A stretch of DNA of 64,000 bases from Clostridium sp. MCC353 (GTDB taxonomy: Bacteria; Bacillota; Clostridia; Lachnospirales; Lachnospiraceae). A model generated the notes under the pieces. The model made no database searches, had not been told where the DNA came from, and worked only from the letters and a program-made list of their open reading frames with translations. Within the stretch, counting starts at the first letter, position 1; each line of letters opens with the position of its first letter. Location of the stretch: assembly GCF_018785315.1 (NCBI RefSeq), contig NZ_WQPN01000094.1, positions 1 to 64,000 on the forward strand, given 5' to 3'. Below are positions 52,389-60,581 of this stretch, piece by piece. Position numbers and translations under genes: made by a program.

Positions 52389-54076
52389 GTTACCTGTTTT
52401 TATTCACCATTGGACCAGTAAAGGGATTTATTGATAATTCCAGGAAATCCATGGATTTGTACGCCGGCAGCAGGTTTTTGTCGGAACTTATGGCGGAAGC
52501 AGTGGGCTGGACCGCCGACAAGAAAAATATACAGGTTTTATTTCCCAGTATTTCCAGGGAAAATAAAGAAAAGCCGGCTAATATTCCCAACCGCCTGATT
52601 GCTGAAGTGAAATCCGATTCCGAAACAGAGATGCGTAATACAGCAGAGGCACTTTCAAGATTCATCAAAGATACATTCCATAAAAGATGTAATGATTTGT
52701 TGATGGAGGCGGGCATAGACCAGAGGGGATTAGAGATGGCGGCCCGCCAGTGGAACGATTTTCTGGAAGTCTACTGGGTGTTTGAAAAATACGATCCTGA
52801 GAATTATTCGGAATCATATGAAAAAATATTCACAAGGATTCAGGAGGTTAAAGGAATCAGGCCCTTTAGCCAGTCAAAAGAACCTTGGGGAAGAAAATGT
52901 ATGCTTTTCCCGGAATACAATGCCATATTTGCAAAAAAGTACAAACACAACGGAAAAGCGGTTTACCCTTACAATACGAATCCCAATTATGTTTGTGATA
53001 TTTCGGGGAACTCTTATTTGAAGTATGTGGTTAAGCCGAAAGAAGCATTGTCTGCCATAGCGCTTGTGAAGCGGATATACGGAAAAAAAGAAACGAATTT
53101 CTATTCTATCCGTCAAATGATGCTGCTTAACCGTGTTAGTCCAGTAAAAGATATTTTTTCAGAATCCGGCATCTGTACGAAAAATGGGGAATTAATGGAT
53201 ATGGTGGCAAATGCGGTCTATGATTTGGAAAATGGACAGGTTTTGGATGAGGGGGAATATAGCCAGGAAGTGATTCAAAAATCACAGATTTTATATAAAA
53301 AAATTCAGGAAAAGAGTGTGAAACTGAGTTCCTATTATGCCATTATTAAGTTTGATGGGGACAGTATGGGAGACGCTTTCCGGGCATTAAAAACGCCGTA
53401 CGAACAACAGGCGTTAAGTGAAAAGATCAGTAGCTTTGCACATGAAGCTCCCGGGATCATTTCTTCCTATCAAGGTCTGCCTGTTTTTGCAGGAGGGGAA
53501 GATTTTCTGGGATTCCTGCCTTTGGACGGGCTTTTTGATTGCATTGCAGAACTGCACGATAGGTTTTTGGAAGTAATTGGACTGAGTTTTTCAATGGGAA
53601 TTTCAATCGGACATTTGATGCAGCCTTTGAAAGAGGTAATGGAATATGTGGACGCAGCCGAGGCGGCGGCAAAACGGATGCCTGGAAAAAATGCGGCGGC
53701 GGTCAATATTATGAAACGGAGCGGGGACATTGTGAAGGTGCCGCCCTATAAATTGTCCGGTGACGATGCATTGATACAGTGGAAACACATAGGGGAAATG
53801 GTACAGATGCTGAAGAATACCCAGTGTTCCAAATCATTGTTTTTCAACATCACGAATTTAATGAAACATTTTTTAGAGGAAAATGTCAAACCGGAGGAAT
53901 CTATGGCAGAGGCATTGCTGAAGGACTGTGTGGCCCGTTCTGTAATGGAGGATAAACAGATTAATAAGGAACAGCTGTTGGAAAAATTAATGCTTTTCTA
54001 TAGACATGCTGGCAGCATGAGCGAATTTTTAAATACTCTGGATGGCATTGTATTTCTTTCAAGGGAGGTGATCTGA
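52385..54076 (+). CDS. cmr2: Type III-B Cas10 subunit Cmr2 (no HD nuclease domain)
   Basis: 563 residues. It opens with the Cmr2 hallmark FTIGPVKGFIDNSRKSMDLYAGSRFLSELM; the usual N-terminal HD nuclease domain is absent, explaining the short length. The palm domain has FDGDSMGDAF (about 323-332) and AGGEDFLGFLP, where the common GGDD is GGED (about 370-373), keeping two acidic residues. Cyclic oligoadenylate synthesis is therefore possible but not certain. Start GTG 52385 after AGGGGG. Confidence 0.9.
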   Translation: MSYLFLFTIGPVKGFIDNSRKSMDLYAGSRFLSELMAEAVGWTADKKNIQVLFPSISRENKEKPANIPNRLIAEVKSDSETEMRNTAEALSRFIKDTFHKRCNDLLMEAGIDQRGLEMAARQWNDFLEVYWVFEKYDPENYSESYEKIFTRIQEVKGIRPFSQSKEPWGRKCMLFPEYNAIFAKKYKHNGKAVYPYNTNPNYVCDISGNSYLKYVVKPKEALSAIALVKRIYGKKETNFYSIRQMMLLNRVSPVKDIFSESGICTKNGELMDMVANAVYDLENGQVLDEGEYSQEVIQKSQILYKKIQEKSVKLSSYYAIIKFDGDSMGDAFRALKTPYEQQALSEKISSFAHEAPGIISSYQGLPVFAGGEDFLGFLPLDGLFDCIAELHDRFLEVIGLSFSMGISIGHLMQPLKEVMEYVDAAEAAAKRMPGKNAAAVNIMKRSGDIVKVPPYKLSGDDALIQWKHIGEMVQMLKNTQCSKSLFFNITNLMKHFLEENVKPEESMAEALLKDCVARSVMEDKQINKEQLLEKLMLFYRHAGSMSEFLNTLDGIVFLSREVI

Positions 54077-55212
54077 TGATATATCAAATAGAGCCTTTAG
54101 ATGATCTTTTTTTCCGAAGTTCCGTACCATTTGATGCAGGTGGGGAAACTACTGTGCTTCACAGCGTATTTCCGCCGCTCCCGTCAACTTATGCAGGGGC
54201 ATTTCGTCCATTGTTAAAGGATCAGCTCAATAGTTCCCGAAGTTTAAAGATAGGTTTCAATGGTTTGATGTGGGACAGCGCTTTCTGTTATCCCCTGCCC
54301 GCTGACCTCTATATAGCAGAAGAGGGAGAAGGACAGGTTTGGAGTGTTAGAAATAAGAAACTAATAAAAACTCCCATATCCAGCTATCCGCTGAGCTATA
54401 TGATGGGCATACAGGAGACAAAGGCCAAGAAGCTGAAAGAACATATAGTCCCCTATATGAAAGAAGATGCAATGCGCGCTTATCTGCATGGGGATTCTGA
54501 AGATCTTACATGCATCAATTTGAATGATAAAATGGTGAGGGAGACCAAACTTGGAATTGCGATTGATCCCAAAAGCGGAGTTTCCAAAGACCAGCAAATG
54601 TATACGATTTTACGAATCCGCCCCGATGAAAAATTAAAAATGACTGTGGATGTACAGGCGGAGCTGATAAAAGACCAGGGTGTGATAAAACTTGGCGGAG
54701 AAGGCAGAATTTCAAATTTCGTAAAAATGGATATGGAACCCGATGTGGGGCAGAGTTCAGGAGACAGCCGGTATTTTAAACTTTACCTGGCAACTCCGGC
54801 TGTATTTCGCAATGGCTGGATTCCGGGATGGATTGATCCTGAAAGCTTTGAGGGATATTTCAGCCATCGGAATAAATTGGTAAGACTAAAGCTGATCAGT
54901 GCCTGTGTGGGCCGGCCGGTTCCCTGGGGCGGATTTGGAAAGAGACAGCCGGAGAGAGAAGGAGAACCGGAATACCGTCCCAGAGAGATGAGATATGCGG
55001 TTCCGGCGGGAAGTGTATATTATTTTGAGATAACTGAGGGGTCCTTCGAGGCAGCCGTCAAGTTATTTCACAAGAAATGTATCAGTGATTACAGGGAAAA
55101 ACTCGGTTTTGACTATCGGGTGTTTAACAAAAGCAGATACTGCGATCGTGGGTTTGGATACTCAATGATCGGCAGATTAACAAAGGAGCAGGAGGATATT
55201 TTAAATGTATAA
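54076..55212 (+). CDS. cmr3: Type III-B CRISPR RAMP protein Cmr3
   Basis: 378 residues. The N-terminus IEPLDDLFFRSSVPFDAGGE and FPPLPSTYAGAFR are typical of Cmr3, which binds the 5' handle of the crRNA beside Cas10. Glycine-rich KLGGEGRISNFV occurs near residue 210. Start overlaps the cmr2 stop (TGATG). It overlaps cmr4 by 8 bp. Confidence 0.9.
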   Translation: MIYQIEPLDDLFFRSSVPFDAGGETTVLHSVFPPLPSTYAGAFRPLLKDQLNSSRSLKIGFNGLMWDSAFCYPLPADLYIAEEGEGQVWSVRNKKLIKTPISSYPLSYMMGIQETKAKKLKEHIVPYMKEDAMRAYLHGDSEDLTCINLNDKMVRETKLGIAIDPKSGVSKDQQMYTILRIRPDEKLKMTVDVQAELIKDQGVIKLGGEGRISNFVKMDMEPDVGQSSGDSRYFKLYLATPAVFRNGWIPGWIDPESFEGYFSHRNKLVRLKLISACVGRPVPWGGFGKRQPEREGEPEYRPREMRYAVPAGSVYYFEITEGSFEAAVKLFHKKCISDYREKLGFDYRVFNKSRYCDRGFGYSMIGRLTKEQEDILNV

Positions 55213-56122
55213 TGATTCAGCTATGATTATGATGTTTAATACCATCACGTCTACCCATCCGGGCAGCGGAACGGAACTCAGTTATGTGGATATGCCGATC
55301 CAGCGGGAAGGGCATACCGGCTATCCAAAGATTGAATCGTCTACGTTAAAGGGCTGTATACGAAATCATGTGAGCCTGCAGGAATGTGGCTCGGATAAAA
55401 GCGCTCTGATTGACAGGATTTTCGGTAAAATGGGCAGCGGGGACTTTGCGTCTGCCGTATCCATTACAGATGCGAGGATTTTATTTTTCCCGGTAAAGTC
55501 GGCCAAGGGTATTATGGCATGGATCACCTGTCCGATGGTGTTGAATCGGTTTTTTAAAGATTATCAACTGGCATATGGAGAAAAATTTCCTGATTTGTGG
55601 GAGGTAAAAGAGGGCAGCATTTGCGAAAATGGGTGTAAAATAAATCAGCAAGTGGGTGGCAAGGATGTTATTATGCTGGAAGATTATACGTTTACTGTGA
55701 AAAAAGATGTTCAGTTTGAAAATTTTTTGCAGGAGATGATAAAACAGCTGCCTGAAAATGCAATTACCAAAGATATGATTTTGGAGCGGGCGGTCATTTT
55801 AAGCGATGATGATTTTTCCGGTTTTGTAAAGTATTCTACAGAAGTGAACACCAGAATCAGGATGGATATAAAAACGGGAACAGTAGCGGAAAATGGCCTG
55901 TTTACAGAGGAATATCTGCCTCCGGAATCGATTTTGTACAGCCTGGCATTTTTCACTGATACCCACCAGGCCCAGGGAGAGGAGAAAAATACAGTGGAAC
56001 TGGATAAAAACCAGGTAAAAAAAGAATTTCTAAAACTGTTTCCAGGAGGAACGATTCAGGTCGGTGCGGACAGCACATTGGGAAAAGGGCTGATTGAAGT
56101 GAAAATGTGGGGGGAATCGTAA
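55205..56122 (+). CDS. cmr4: Type III-B backbone nuclease Cmr4 (Cas7 family)
   Basis: 305 residues. The motif STHPGSGTELSYVDMPIQRE contains Asp29, equivalent to the catalytic Asp26 of Pyrococcus furiosus Cmr4, so target-RNA cleavage at 6-nt intervals is expected. It is followed by HTGYPKIESSTLKG and a C-terminal GADSTLGKGLIEV. It is the repeated backbone subunit of the complex. Confidence 0.93.
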   Translation: MYNDSAMIMMFNTITSTHPGSGTELSYVDMPIQREGHTGYPKIESSTLKGCIRNHVSLQECGSDKSALIDRIFGKMGSGDFASAVSITDARILFFPVKSAKGIMAWITCPMVLNRFFKDYQLAYGEKFPDLWEVKEGSICENGCKINQQVGGKDVIMLEDYTFTVKKDVQFENFLQEMIKQLPENAITKDMILERAVILSDDDFSGFVKYSTEVNTRIRMDIKTGTVAENGLFTEEYLPPESILYSLAFFTDTHQAQGEEKNTVELDKNQVKKEFLKLFPGGTIQVGADSTLGKGLIEVKMWGES

Positions 56123-56527
56123 ATGAGCAGAGACATTCACAATAGCATGGCGCAGTTTGCTTTTTCAAAGGTGTCTGAAATATGTAAAAAGAATAAAGAG
56201 GATAAAGAAAATAAAGAGTTCCGTAGTCTGGCACGTTCACTGCCCTCCTGGATACAAATCAATGGGTTAGCAACGGCAGCAGTCTTTCTCTTTTCAAAAA
56301 AAGCTAATGGAAATGCATATGAGAAAATGTACAATATTTTGAATGAGTGGTTTAAAAAAGAGTGGTTTAAAAATGAAGACTGTCGGATTTTACCTGGTGA
56401 TAAGGATCTGGTAGAACAAATCGTCAATCTGGACAGCGTAACCTACAGGCTCTGTGTAAATGAAGCGATGAATTTATGTCAATGGATTAAACGTTTTGCA
56501 GAGGGAATGATTGAAAGCGGTGATTGA
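56123..56527 (+). CDS. cmr5: Type III-B small subunit Cmr5
   Basis: 134 residues, all-helical. QFAFSKVSEI, SLPSWIQINGLATAAVFLFS and a C-terminal EAMNLCQWIKRFAEGMI fit the Cmr5 family. It lines the target-RNA groove. The ATG follows the cmr4 stop directly and the gene overlaps the frame used by the cmr6 region by a few bases. Confidence 0.88.
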   Translation: MSRDIHNSMAQFAFSKVSEICKKNKEDKENKEFRSLARSLPSWIQINGLATAAVFLFSKKANGNAYEKMYNILNEWFKKEWFKNEDCRILPGDKDLVEQIVNLDSVTYRLCVNEAMNLCQWIKRFAEGMIESGD

Positions 56528-56541
56528 TTTGGAGGAAACGG

Positions 56542-57528
56542 ATGAACAGAGGATTGAAAAAGAATAGAGATCAAAGCGCAACTGAGGATTTTCCAAATTT
56601 AGAAGGCGTAAAATATGAGAAACTAATATTACCCAACAGTTCCATTGAATTTTTGGTAAAAATGGGTAGGATTTCGGACATGAACCTATATTTGGCACAA
56701 AATCGTTTTGGATGTGAAATAAAGCTGGAGAGGAAAAAAGATGCAGGGAAAGGAGCTGATAAGAAAGAGGATTCTAAGAGAGAAAATTCTAAGAAAGAAG
56801 AATCTAAGAAAGAAGAATCTAAGAAGGAAGAACCTAAGAAAAATTATAGTTCCCTGCTTGCTGAGTTTGTCAGAAATGACAGTAAGAAAGATACATACTT
56901 TTGTGGCGGAAAGCTGACTAAGCTGATGGAATTGTTAAACCGGCGCAATAAGGGGATTATGGATAGTTTTCCATTCCATGAAGAATACCCGTTTCATCCA
57001 TATGATAAATTGATTTTGGGTGTTGGAACAGGCGCTTATCTGGGAACACAGCCATTAAGACTTCATCCTTTATATGGCATACCATTTATACCTGCCAGTG
57101 TGATAAAAGGAACGCTGCGCAGCGCCTGGATTTCAGAGCGGTACGACGGAGATGAGAAAAAGGCGGAAAAAGCTGAGGATTTTATTGACTTGTTTGGGGG
57201 AAATGGAAAAGAGGTCGATGCAAGAGAAGGAAAATTGAGATTTTTCGATATATTTCCAAATAGGTTCGAAATAGGGCTGGATGTCCAGGCGGTTCACTAT
57301 AAGGATTATTATGGTAATTCCACTATTCCGCCTACGGATGATCAGATAACAATGCCTGTATTCTTTATGTGTTTGAGAAAGGCAGAGTTTAATATCTTTA
57401 TTTGCTGCCGTGACGAGAAGGTGTGGAATGGGTGTAAGGGAGAACTTGGCTGTATGATGGATAAAGTGTATAAAATATATGGAATTGGGGCGAAAACTGC
57501 ATTGGGGTATGGGATTGTAAAGGGATAG
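56542..57528 (+). CDS. cmr6: Type III-B CRISPR RAMP protein Cmr6
   Basis: About 328 residues. The Cmr6 core is GVGTGAYLGTQPLRLHPLYG, FIPASVIKGTLRSAWIS and a C-terminal GIGAKTALGYGIVKG. Between about residues 66 and 95 there is a repetitive Lys/Glu/Ser stretch (SKKEE repeated) that is not part of the fold. Start ATG 56542 has GGAGGA 5 bp upstream. Leader and array 2 begin 40 bp after its stop. Confidence 0.9.
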   Translation: MNRGLKKNRDQSATEDFPNLEGVKYEKLILPNSSIEFLVKMGRISDMNLYLAQNRFGCEIKLERKKDAGKGADKKEDSKRENSKKEESKKEESKKEEPKKNYSSLLAEFVRNDSKKDTYFCGGKLTKLMELLNRRNKGIMDSFPFHEEYPFHPYDKLILGVGTGAYLGTQPLRLHPLYGIPFIPASVIKGTLRSAWISERYDGDEKKAEKAEDFIDLFGGNGKEVDAREGKLRFFDIFPNRFEIGLDVQAVHYKDYYGNSTIPPTDDQITMPVFFMCLRKAEFNIFICCRDEKVWNGCKGELGCMMDKVYKIYGIGAKTALGYGIVKG

Positions 57529-57562
57529 GAGGTTGAAAGCTGGGTCTTTAAAAATGGATACA

Positions 57563-57734
57563 GCAATTTTGGTGCGAATCGTAAGTGCACATGAAAAGCC
57601 TGGGGGATTCGCACCTGGAAAACATGGGGGAGAGAGGGGAAAAGAGGGAATGGAGATTGACTTGGGGAGGTGGGGATTGTATATTATATATATAATAATG
57701 GGGATAAAATAGGATGGATTTGTGTATAATTGCT
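57563..57734 (+). promoter_or_regulatory. Leader of CRISPR array 2
   Basis: Holds GGTGCGAATC (57571-57580) and GATTCGCACC (57608-57617), an exact 10-bp inverted repeat around AAGTGCACATGAAAAGCC, plus an AT-rich TATATATAATAATG segment. Arrangement and wording are those of type I-C-like leaders. It is largely shared with array 1. Confidence 0.8.
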
Positions 57735-58237
57735 GTCACAGTCTGCGAAGGCTGTGTGGGTTGAAATATTTCACTTTCGATCCTCTGTTCATGGCGAACT
57801 GAGTCACAGTCTGCGAAGGCTGTGTGGGTTGAAATTAGCATTCTCATACCTAGATATATCTGCAGTAAAGTCACAGTCTGCGAAGGCTGTGTGGGTTGAA
57901 ATCTGTCAGTCCATTATCAATGTAAATATCGACAAGTGTCACAGTCTGCGAAGGCTGTGTGGGTTGAAATCTTTATCAGATACGCGGCAAGGTCTTTATA
58001 TTGGTCACAGTCTGCGAAGGCTGTGTGGGTTGAAATATATCGGCTATACCAGAGTCCAAATCCGTATACCAGTCACAGTCTGCGAAGGCTGTGTGGGTTG
58101 AAATATCTGCGCTCATAACACAAGCGTTTCCACCAGACGTCACAGTCTGCGAAGGCTGTGTGGGTTGAAATGTTAAGTATGTTTTTGTCAGACACTTTAA
58201 CAGCGTCACAGTCTGCGAAGGCTGTGTGGGTTGAAAT
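57735..58237 (+). CRISPR. CRISPR array 2: eight identical repeats, seven spacers
   Basis: 33-bp repeats at 57735, 57803, 57870, 57938, 58004, 58072, 58139 and 58205, with spacers of 33-35 bp. Repeats start GTCACAGTCTGCG and end GGGTTGAAAT, and form an 8-bp stem CACAGTCT / AGGCTGTG with one G-T pair. All eight are identical, so no degenerate terminal repeat is seen here; a diverged repeat of the same type lies alone at 60379. Reading frames called through this stretch are translated repeats, not genes. Confidence 0.98.
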
Positions 58238-58317
58238 TGTAATATGCGTATGACAGGCGTCATGAAGATATTATTCGACATACTACAATTTGAATTAATA
58301 GAATCACTTACAAATGA

Positions 58318-58353
58318 TTGACAATGTAAACCAAATCTAGTATAATATACTAT
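58318..58353 (+). promoter_or_regulatory. Promoter and operator of the toxin-antitoxin pair
   Basis: TTGACA (58318-58323), 17-bp spacer, TATAAT (58341-58346): a consensus promoter. TAGTATA-A-TATACTA (58339-58353) is a perfect palindrome across the -10, a likely antitoxin operator for autorepression. Confidence 0.8.
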
Positions 58354-58370
58354 ATAAGGAGAGTGATCAT

Positions 58371-58643
58371 ATGGCTACAGTACCAACTCAAATCAGAATA
58401 GATGAAGAACTAAAAAAACAGGCGGTAGATTTGTTTGCACAGCTTGGTTTAGATATGTCAAGTGCAATGAATATGTTTTTAAAACAGTGTGTTCTTCGTG
58501 GTGGTCTTCCTTTCAATGTTGAATTGCCGAATTACAAAGCTGATGTAATAGAGGCTATGGAGGAAGCAAAACGTATCAGTAAAGATCCAAATGCAAAAAA
58601 ATATAATAGTTTTTCAGAAGCCTTAGAGGATATGGATCTATGA
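58371..58643 (+). CDS. RelB/DinJ-family antitoxin
   Basis: 90 residues. Ribbon-helix-helix start TVPTQIRIDEELKKQAVDLF and LGLDMSSAMNMFLKQCVLRG-type helices, then LPFNVELPNY, all as in DinJ. It should bind DNA at the palindrome upstream and neutralise the toxin encoded next, with a 4-bp overlap. AT-rich codon use marks it as acquired. Confidence 0.92.
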   Translation: MATVPTQIRIDEELKKQAVDLFAQLGLDMSSAMNMFLKQCVLRGGLPFNVELPNYKADVIEAMEEAKRISKDPNAKKYNSFSEALEDMDL

Positions 58644-58921
58644 GCTATCAATTAATATTGACAAATAAATTTAAAAAAGGACTTAAATTAGCCAAGAGGC
58701 GAGGACTTGACATAACATTATTAGAAACATTGGTTGAAAAATTACTTCATGGAATTCCACTGGATGAAAAAAATAAGGATCATGAACTGAAAGGAAAATT
58801 TAAGGGATTTCGTGAATGTCACATTCAACCAGATTGGTTGCTGATTTATCTGGTAGAGGATGAAGTACTTACCTTAACCTTGATTGATACAGGTACACAC
58901 GCAGACTTATTTAATATGTAG
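58640..58921 (+). CDS. YafQ-family mRNA interferase toxin
   Basis: 93 residues. YafQ pattern: LTNKFKKGLKLAKRRGLD, LRDHxL-type KDHELKGKFKGFRECHIQPDW, LLIYLVEDE and DTGTHADLF. It cleaves mRNA on the ribosome. The C-terminal HADLF keeps the His expected in the active site. Intact, unlike the toxin at 49.5 kb. Confidence 0.92.
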   Translation: MSYQLILTNKFKKGLKLAKRRGLDITLLETLVEKLLHGIPLDEKNKDHELKGKFKGFRECHIQPDWLLIYLVEDEVLTLTLIDTGTHADLFNM

Positions 58922-58990
58922 AACAAGGATAACGAGCAATTTATGTAAAAGTTGCGGAATTGGCCGGAGCTTTTCTCGATTTTAAATAAG

Positions 58991-59030
58991 TTTTGTCGTG
59001 GCCTTGACATAAGGGTGCCTAAGGTCGTGG
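58991..59030 (+). repeat. Left copy of an imperfect direct repeat
   Basis: TTTTGTCGTGGCCTTGACAT followed by AAGGGTGCCTAAGGTCGTG; about 31 of 39 positions match 60332-60370. The two copies bracket the recombinase and SAVED-like remnants, so they may be ends of a decayed mobile element. Confidence 0.6.
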
Positions 59031-59184
59031 AAGTAGAATTTCGACAAAACACGATAAAACGGCCCTTTATATGATAGACTAAAATGTCGAATTGATTAAA
59101 AATAAACAGAATAATGCGCAAGTCTTAGGACTATGGTATGATAAAAAGTACCATAGTCCTTAATATTTTAAGGAGGGCTATACA

Positions 59185-59690
59185 ATGGCTTGGAAAAGCA
59201 AAAAGAACATTGTTGCAGAGATTGAACAAAAATCTAAGATGTATAAGGCGGCAGCCTATATGCGGCTTTCCGTGGTAAAAGAAAATATTCCATCAGATTA
59301 TATTAAGAATCATTGAGGATTTTGTTTTACTGCAAGATGATATTCAACTACAGGATTATTATATCGACATAAATACAAGCGGCACGACTTTTAACCACCG
59401 TGAATTTCAGCGGATGTTTCAGGGTATCGTTGACGGAAAGATTAATTATGTAATTGTGAAAGACTTGTCTCGGTTTGGTAGGGATCATATCGATGTTGGA
59501 TTCTATCTTGAAAAATACTTTCCAGTAAAGGGTGTCAGATTTATTTTCATCAATAAAAATTGGGATAGTATTGACGGAGTAACAAATAAGAACAATCTAA
59601 AAATGAATGGGAAACCTATTTCCCTGACTAATTTGATGAATTAGGCATTTGTAAAAGATATTCGTCAGAAAACACAAAGCAGCATAGAGT
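59185..59690 (+). pseudogene. Broken large serine recombinase (TnpX/resolvase-like N-terminal domain)
   Basis: ATG 59185 has AAGGAGGG upstream. Residues KMYKAAAYMRLSVVKENIPS give the catalytic-Ser start, then TGA after DYIKNH because of a small deletion. The reading resumes in another frame: IEDFVLLQDDIQLQDYYIDI, VIVKDLSRFGRDHIDVGFYL, then an in-frame TAG before AFVKDIRQKTQSSI. Recombinase and zinc-ribbon domains are missing. It is a dead integrase relic. Confidence 0.82.
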
Positions 59691-59691
59691 A

Positions 59692-60243
59692 ATACATTTC
59701 AACTGCCATTTGAGTCTTGCATATAAGTTGGGACAGATTTATGGAAACTTAAACCAACCATCAGCAAATCGTAATTTGCAATTATTAAGCAGTAATGGAA
59801 AAGTAAAATTTGTTTTTGCGAAAGAGAGGATAGGCAGGGTTGAAAAGGATTTTTGTAAGGATTATTCTGGAAATGATATGATGGGCTCAGATATCGTATG
59901 TATTGTATCCATTAAAAAACCCAAAAATGAACATATATTGGATGAAGTGAAGGCTTTTTTGGATAACGAGAATCAAAAATACCACTCTATTTACCTGTTC
60001 CAGGATGACAGATACATTAACAGTACAGAGGAATTGGAGAGTTTAGCTGATTATATTTATAACAAAATGTTAAGCTCCCGCATTCATGGAAGGAATTGTC
60101 GGTTTCATTTATTCTTGGATACAATTACACCTTTGGCCTTTGTCCTTGGCGGGAGGAGACCCTTCCCTGGTGAAGTTCAACTTTATGAATATGTGGAGAA
60201 TGATGCTACCTATAAGAAATCCTTAACCAGAGGGATTAATTAA
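59692..60243 (+). pseudogene. Truncated SAVED-like domain
   Basis: About 180 residues with no sensible start codon (first is TTG 59710, no ribosome site). N-terminal LSLAYKLGQIYGNL and the C-terminal RFHLFLDTITPLAFVLGGRR then GEVQLYEYVEN-DATYKKSL fit the end of SAVED domains, which bind cyclic oligonucleotides in CBASS and some type III CRISPR effectors. The effector domain that should precede it is absent, replaced by recombinase remnants. SAVED assignment is by pattern only. Confidence 0.55.
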
Positions 60244-60331
60244 CCTTTCGGCCACAAGAGTTATTGAACCTGTTTTAAATGGACTGTTAAGCTTTGGCTT
60301 CTGCCATGGCTTTAAAAGAATTCTGATATAT

Positions 60332-60370
60332 TTTTGTCGTAGCATAGACATAAGGGGGGCTCAGATCATG
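60332..60370 (+). repeat. Right copy of the imperfect direct repeat
   Basis: TTTTGTCGTAGCATAGACAT followed by AAGGGGGGCTCAGATCATG. It ends 8 bp before the orphan CRISPR repeat. Confidence 0.6.
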
Positions 60371-60378
60371 AAATCTCC

Positions 60379-60411
60379 GTCACAGTCTGCGAAGGCTGTG
60401 TGGTTTAAGAT
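60379..60411 (+). CRISPR. Orphan CRISPR repeat
   Basis: The first 27 or so bases (GTCACAGTCTGCG... to CTGTGTGG) equal the array 2 repeat; the 3' part reads TTTAAGAT instead of GTTGAAAT. It lies 2.14 kb after the last repeat of array 2, in the same orientation. Diverged 3' ends are typical of leader-distal terminal repeats. Confidence 0.88.
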
Positions 60412-60486
60412 TCAAAGCCCGTCCCTGAGATATGACGGTCTATACCGCCAAAGCCTGTGCGCCCTCCCCGCCCCCAATCCCCATTA

Positions 60487-60537
60487 AAAATTAAAAGAGC
60501 TCCCCCAAGACCATTCCGTCTCAGGGGAGCCCTTTTA
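60487..60537 (-). terminator. Terminator of the sensor kinase operon
   Basis: GAGCTCCCC and GGGGAGCCC-type arms (about 60498-60528). Read leftwards the stem is followed by TTTTAATTTTTAAT. Confidence 0.8.
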
Positions 60538-60581
60538 TCCTTAAATCACCCGAACCCCCATTCAAATCATCCACCCCACCC

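Noticed and set aside
57730-58281. Several overlapping reading frames with repeated peptides such as SAKAVWVEI on both strands
   Set aside because: They are translations of CRISPR repeats and spacers in array 2.
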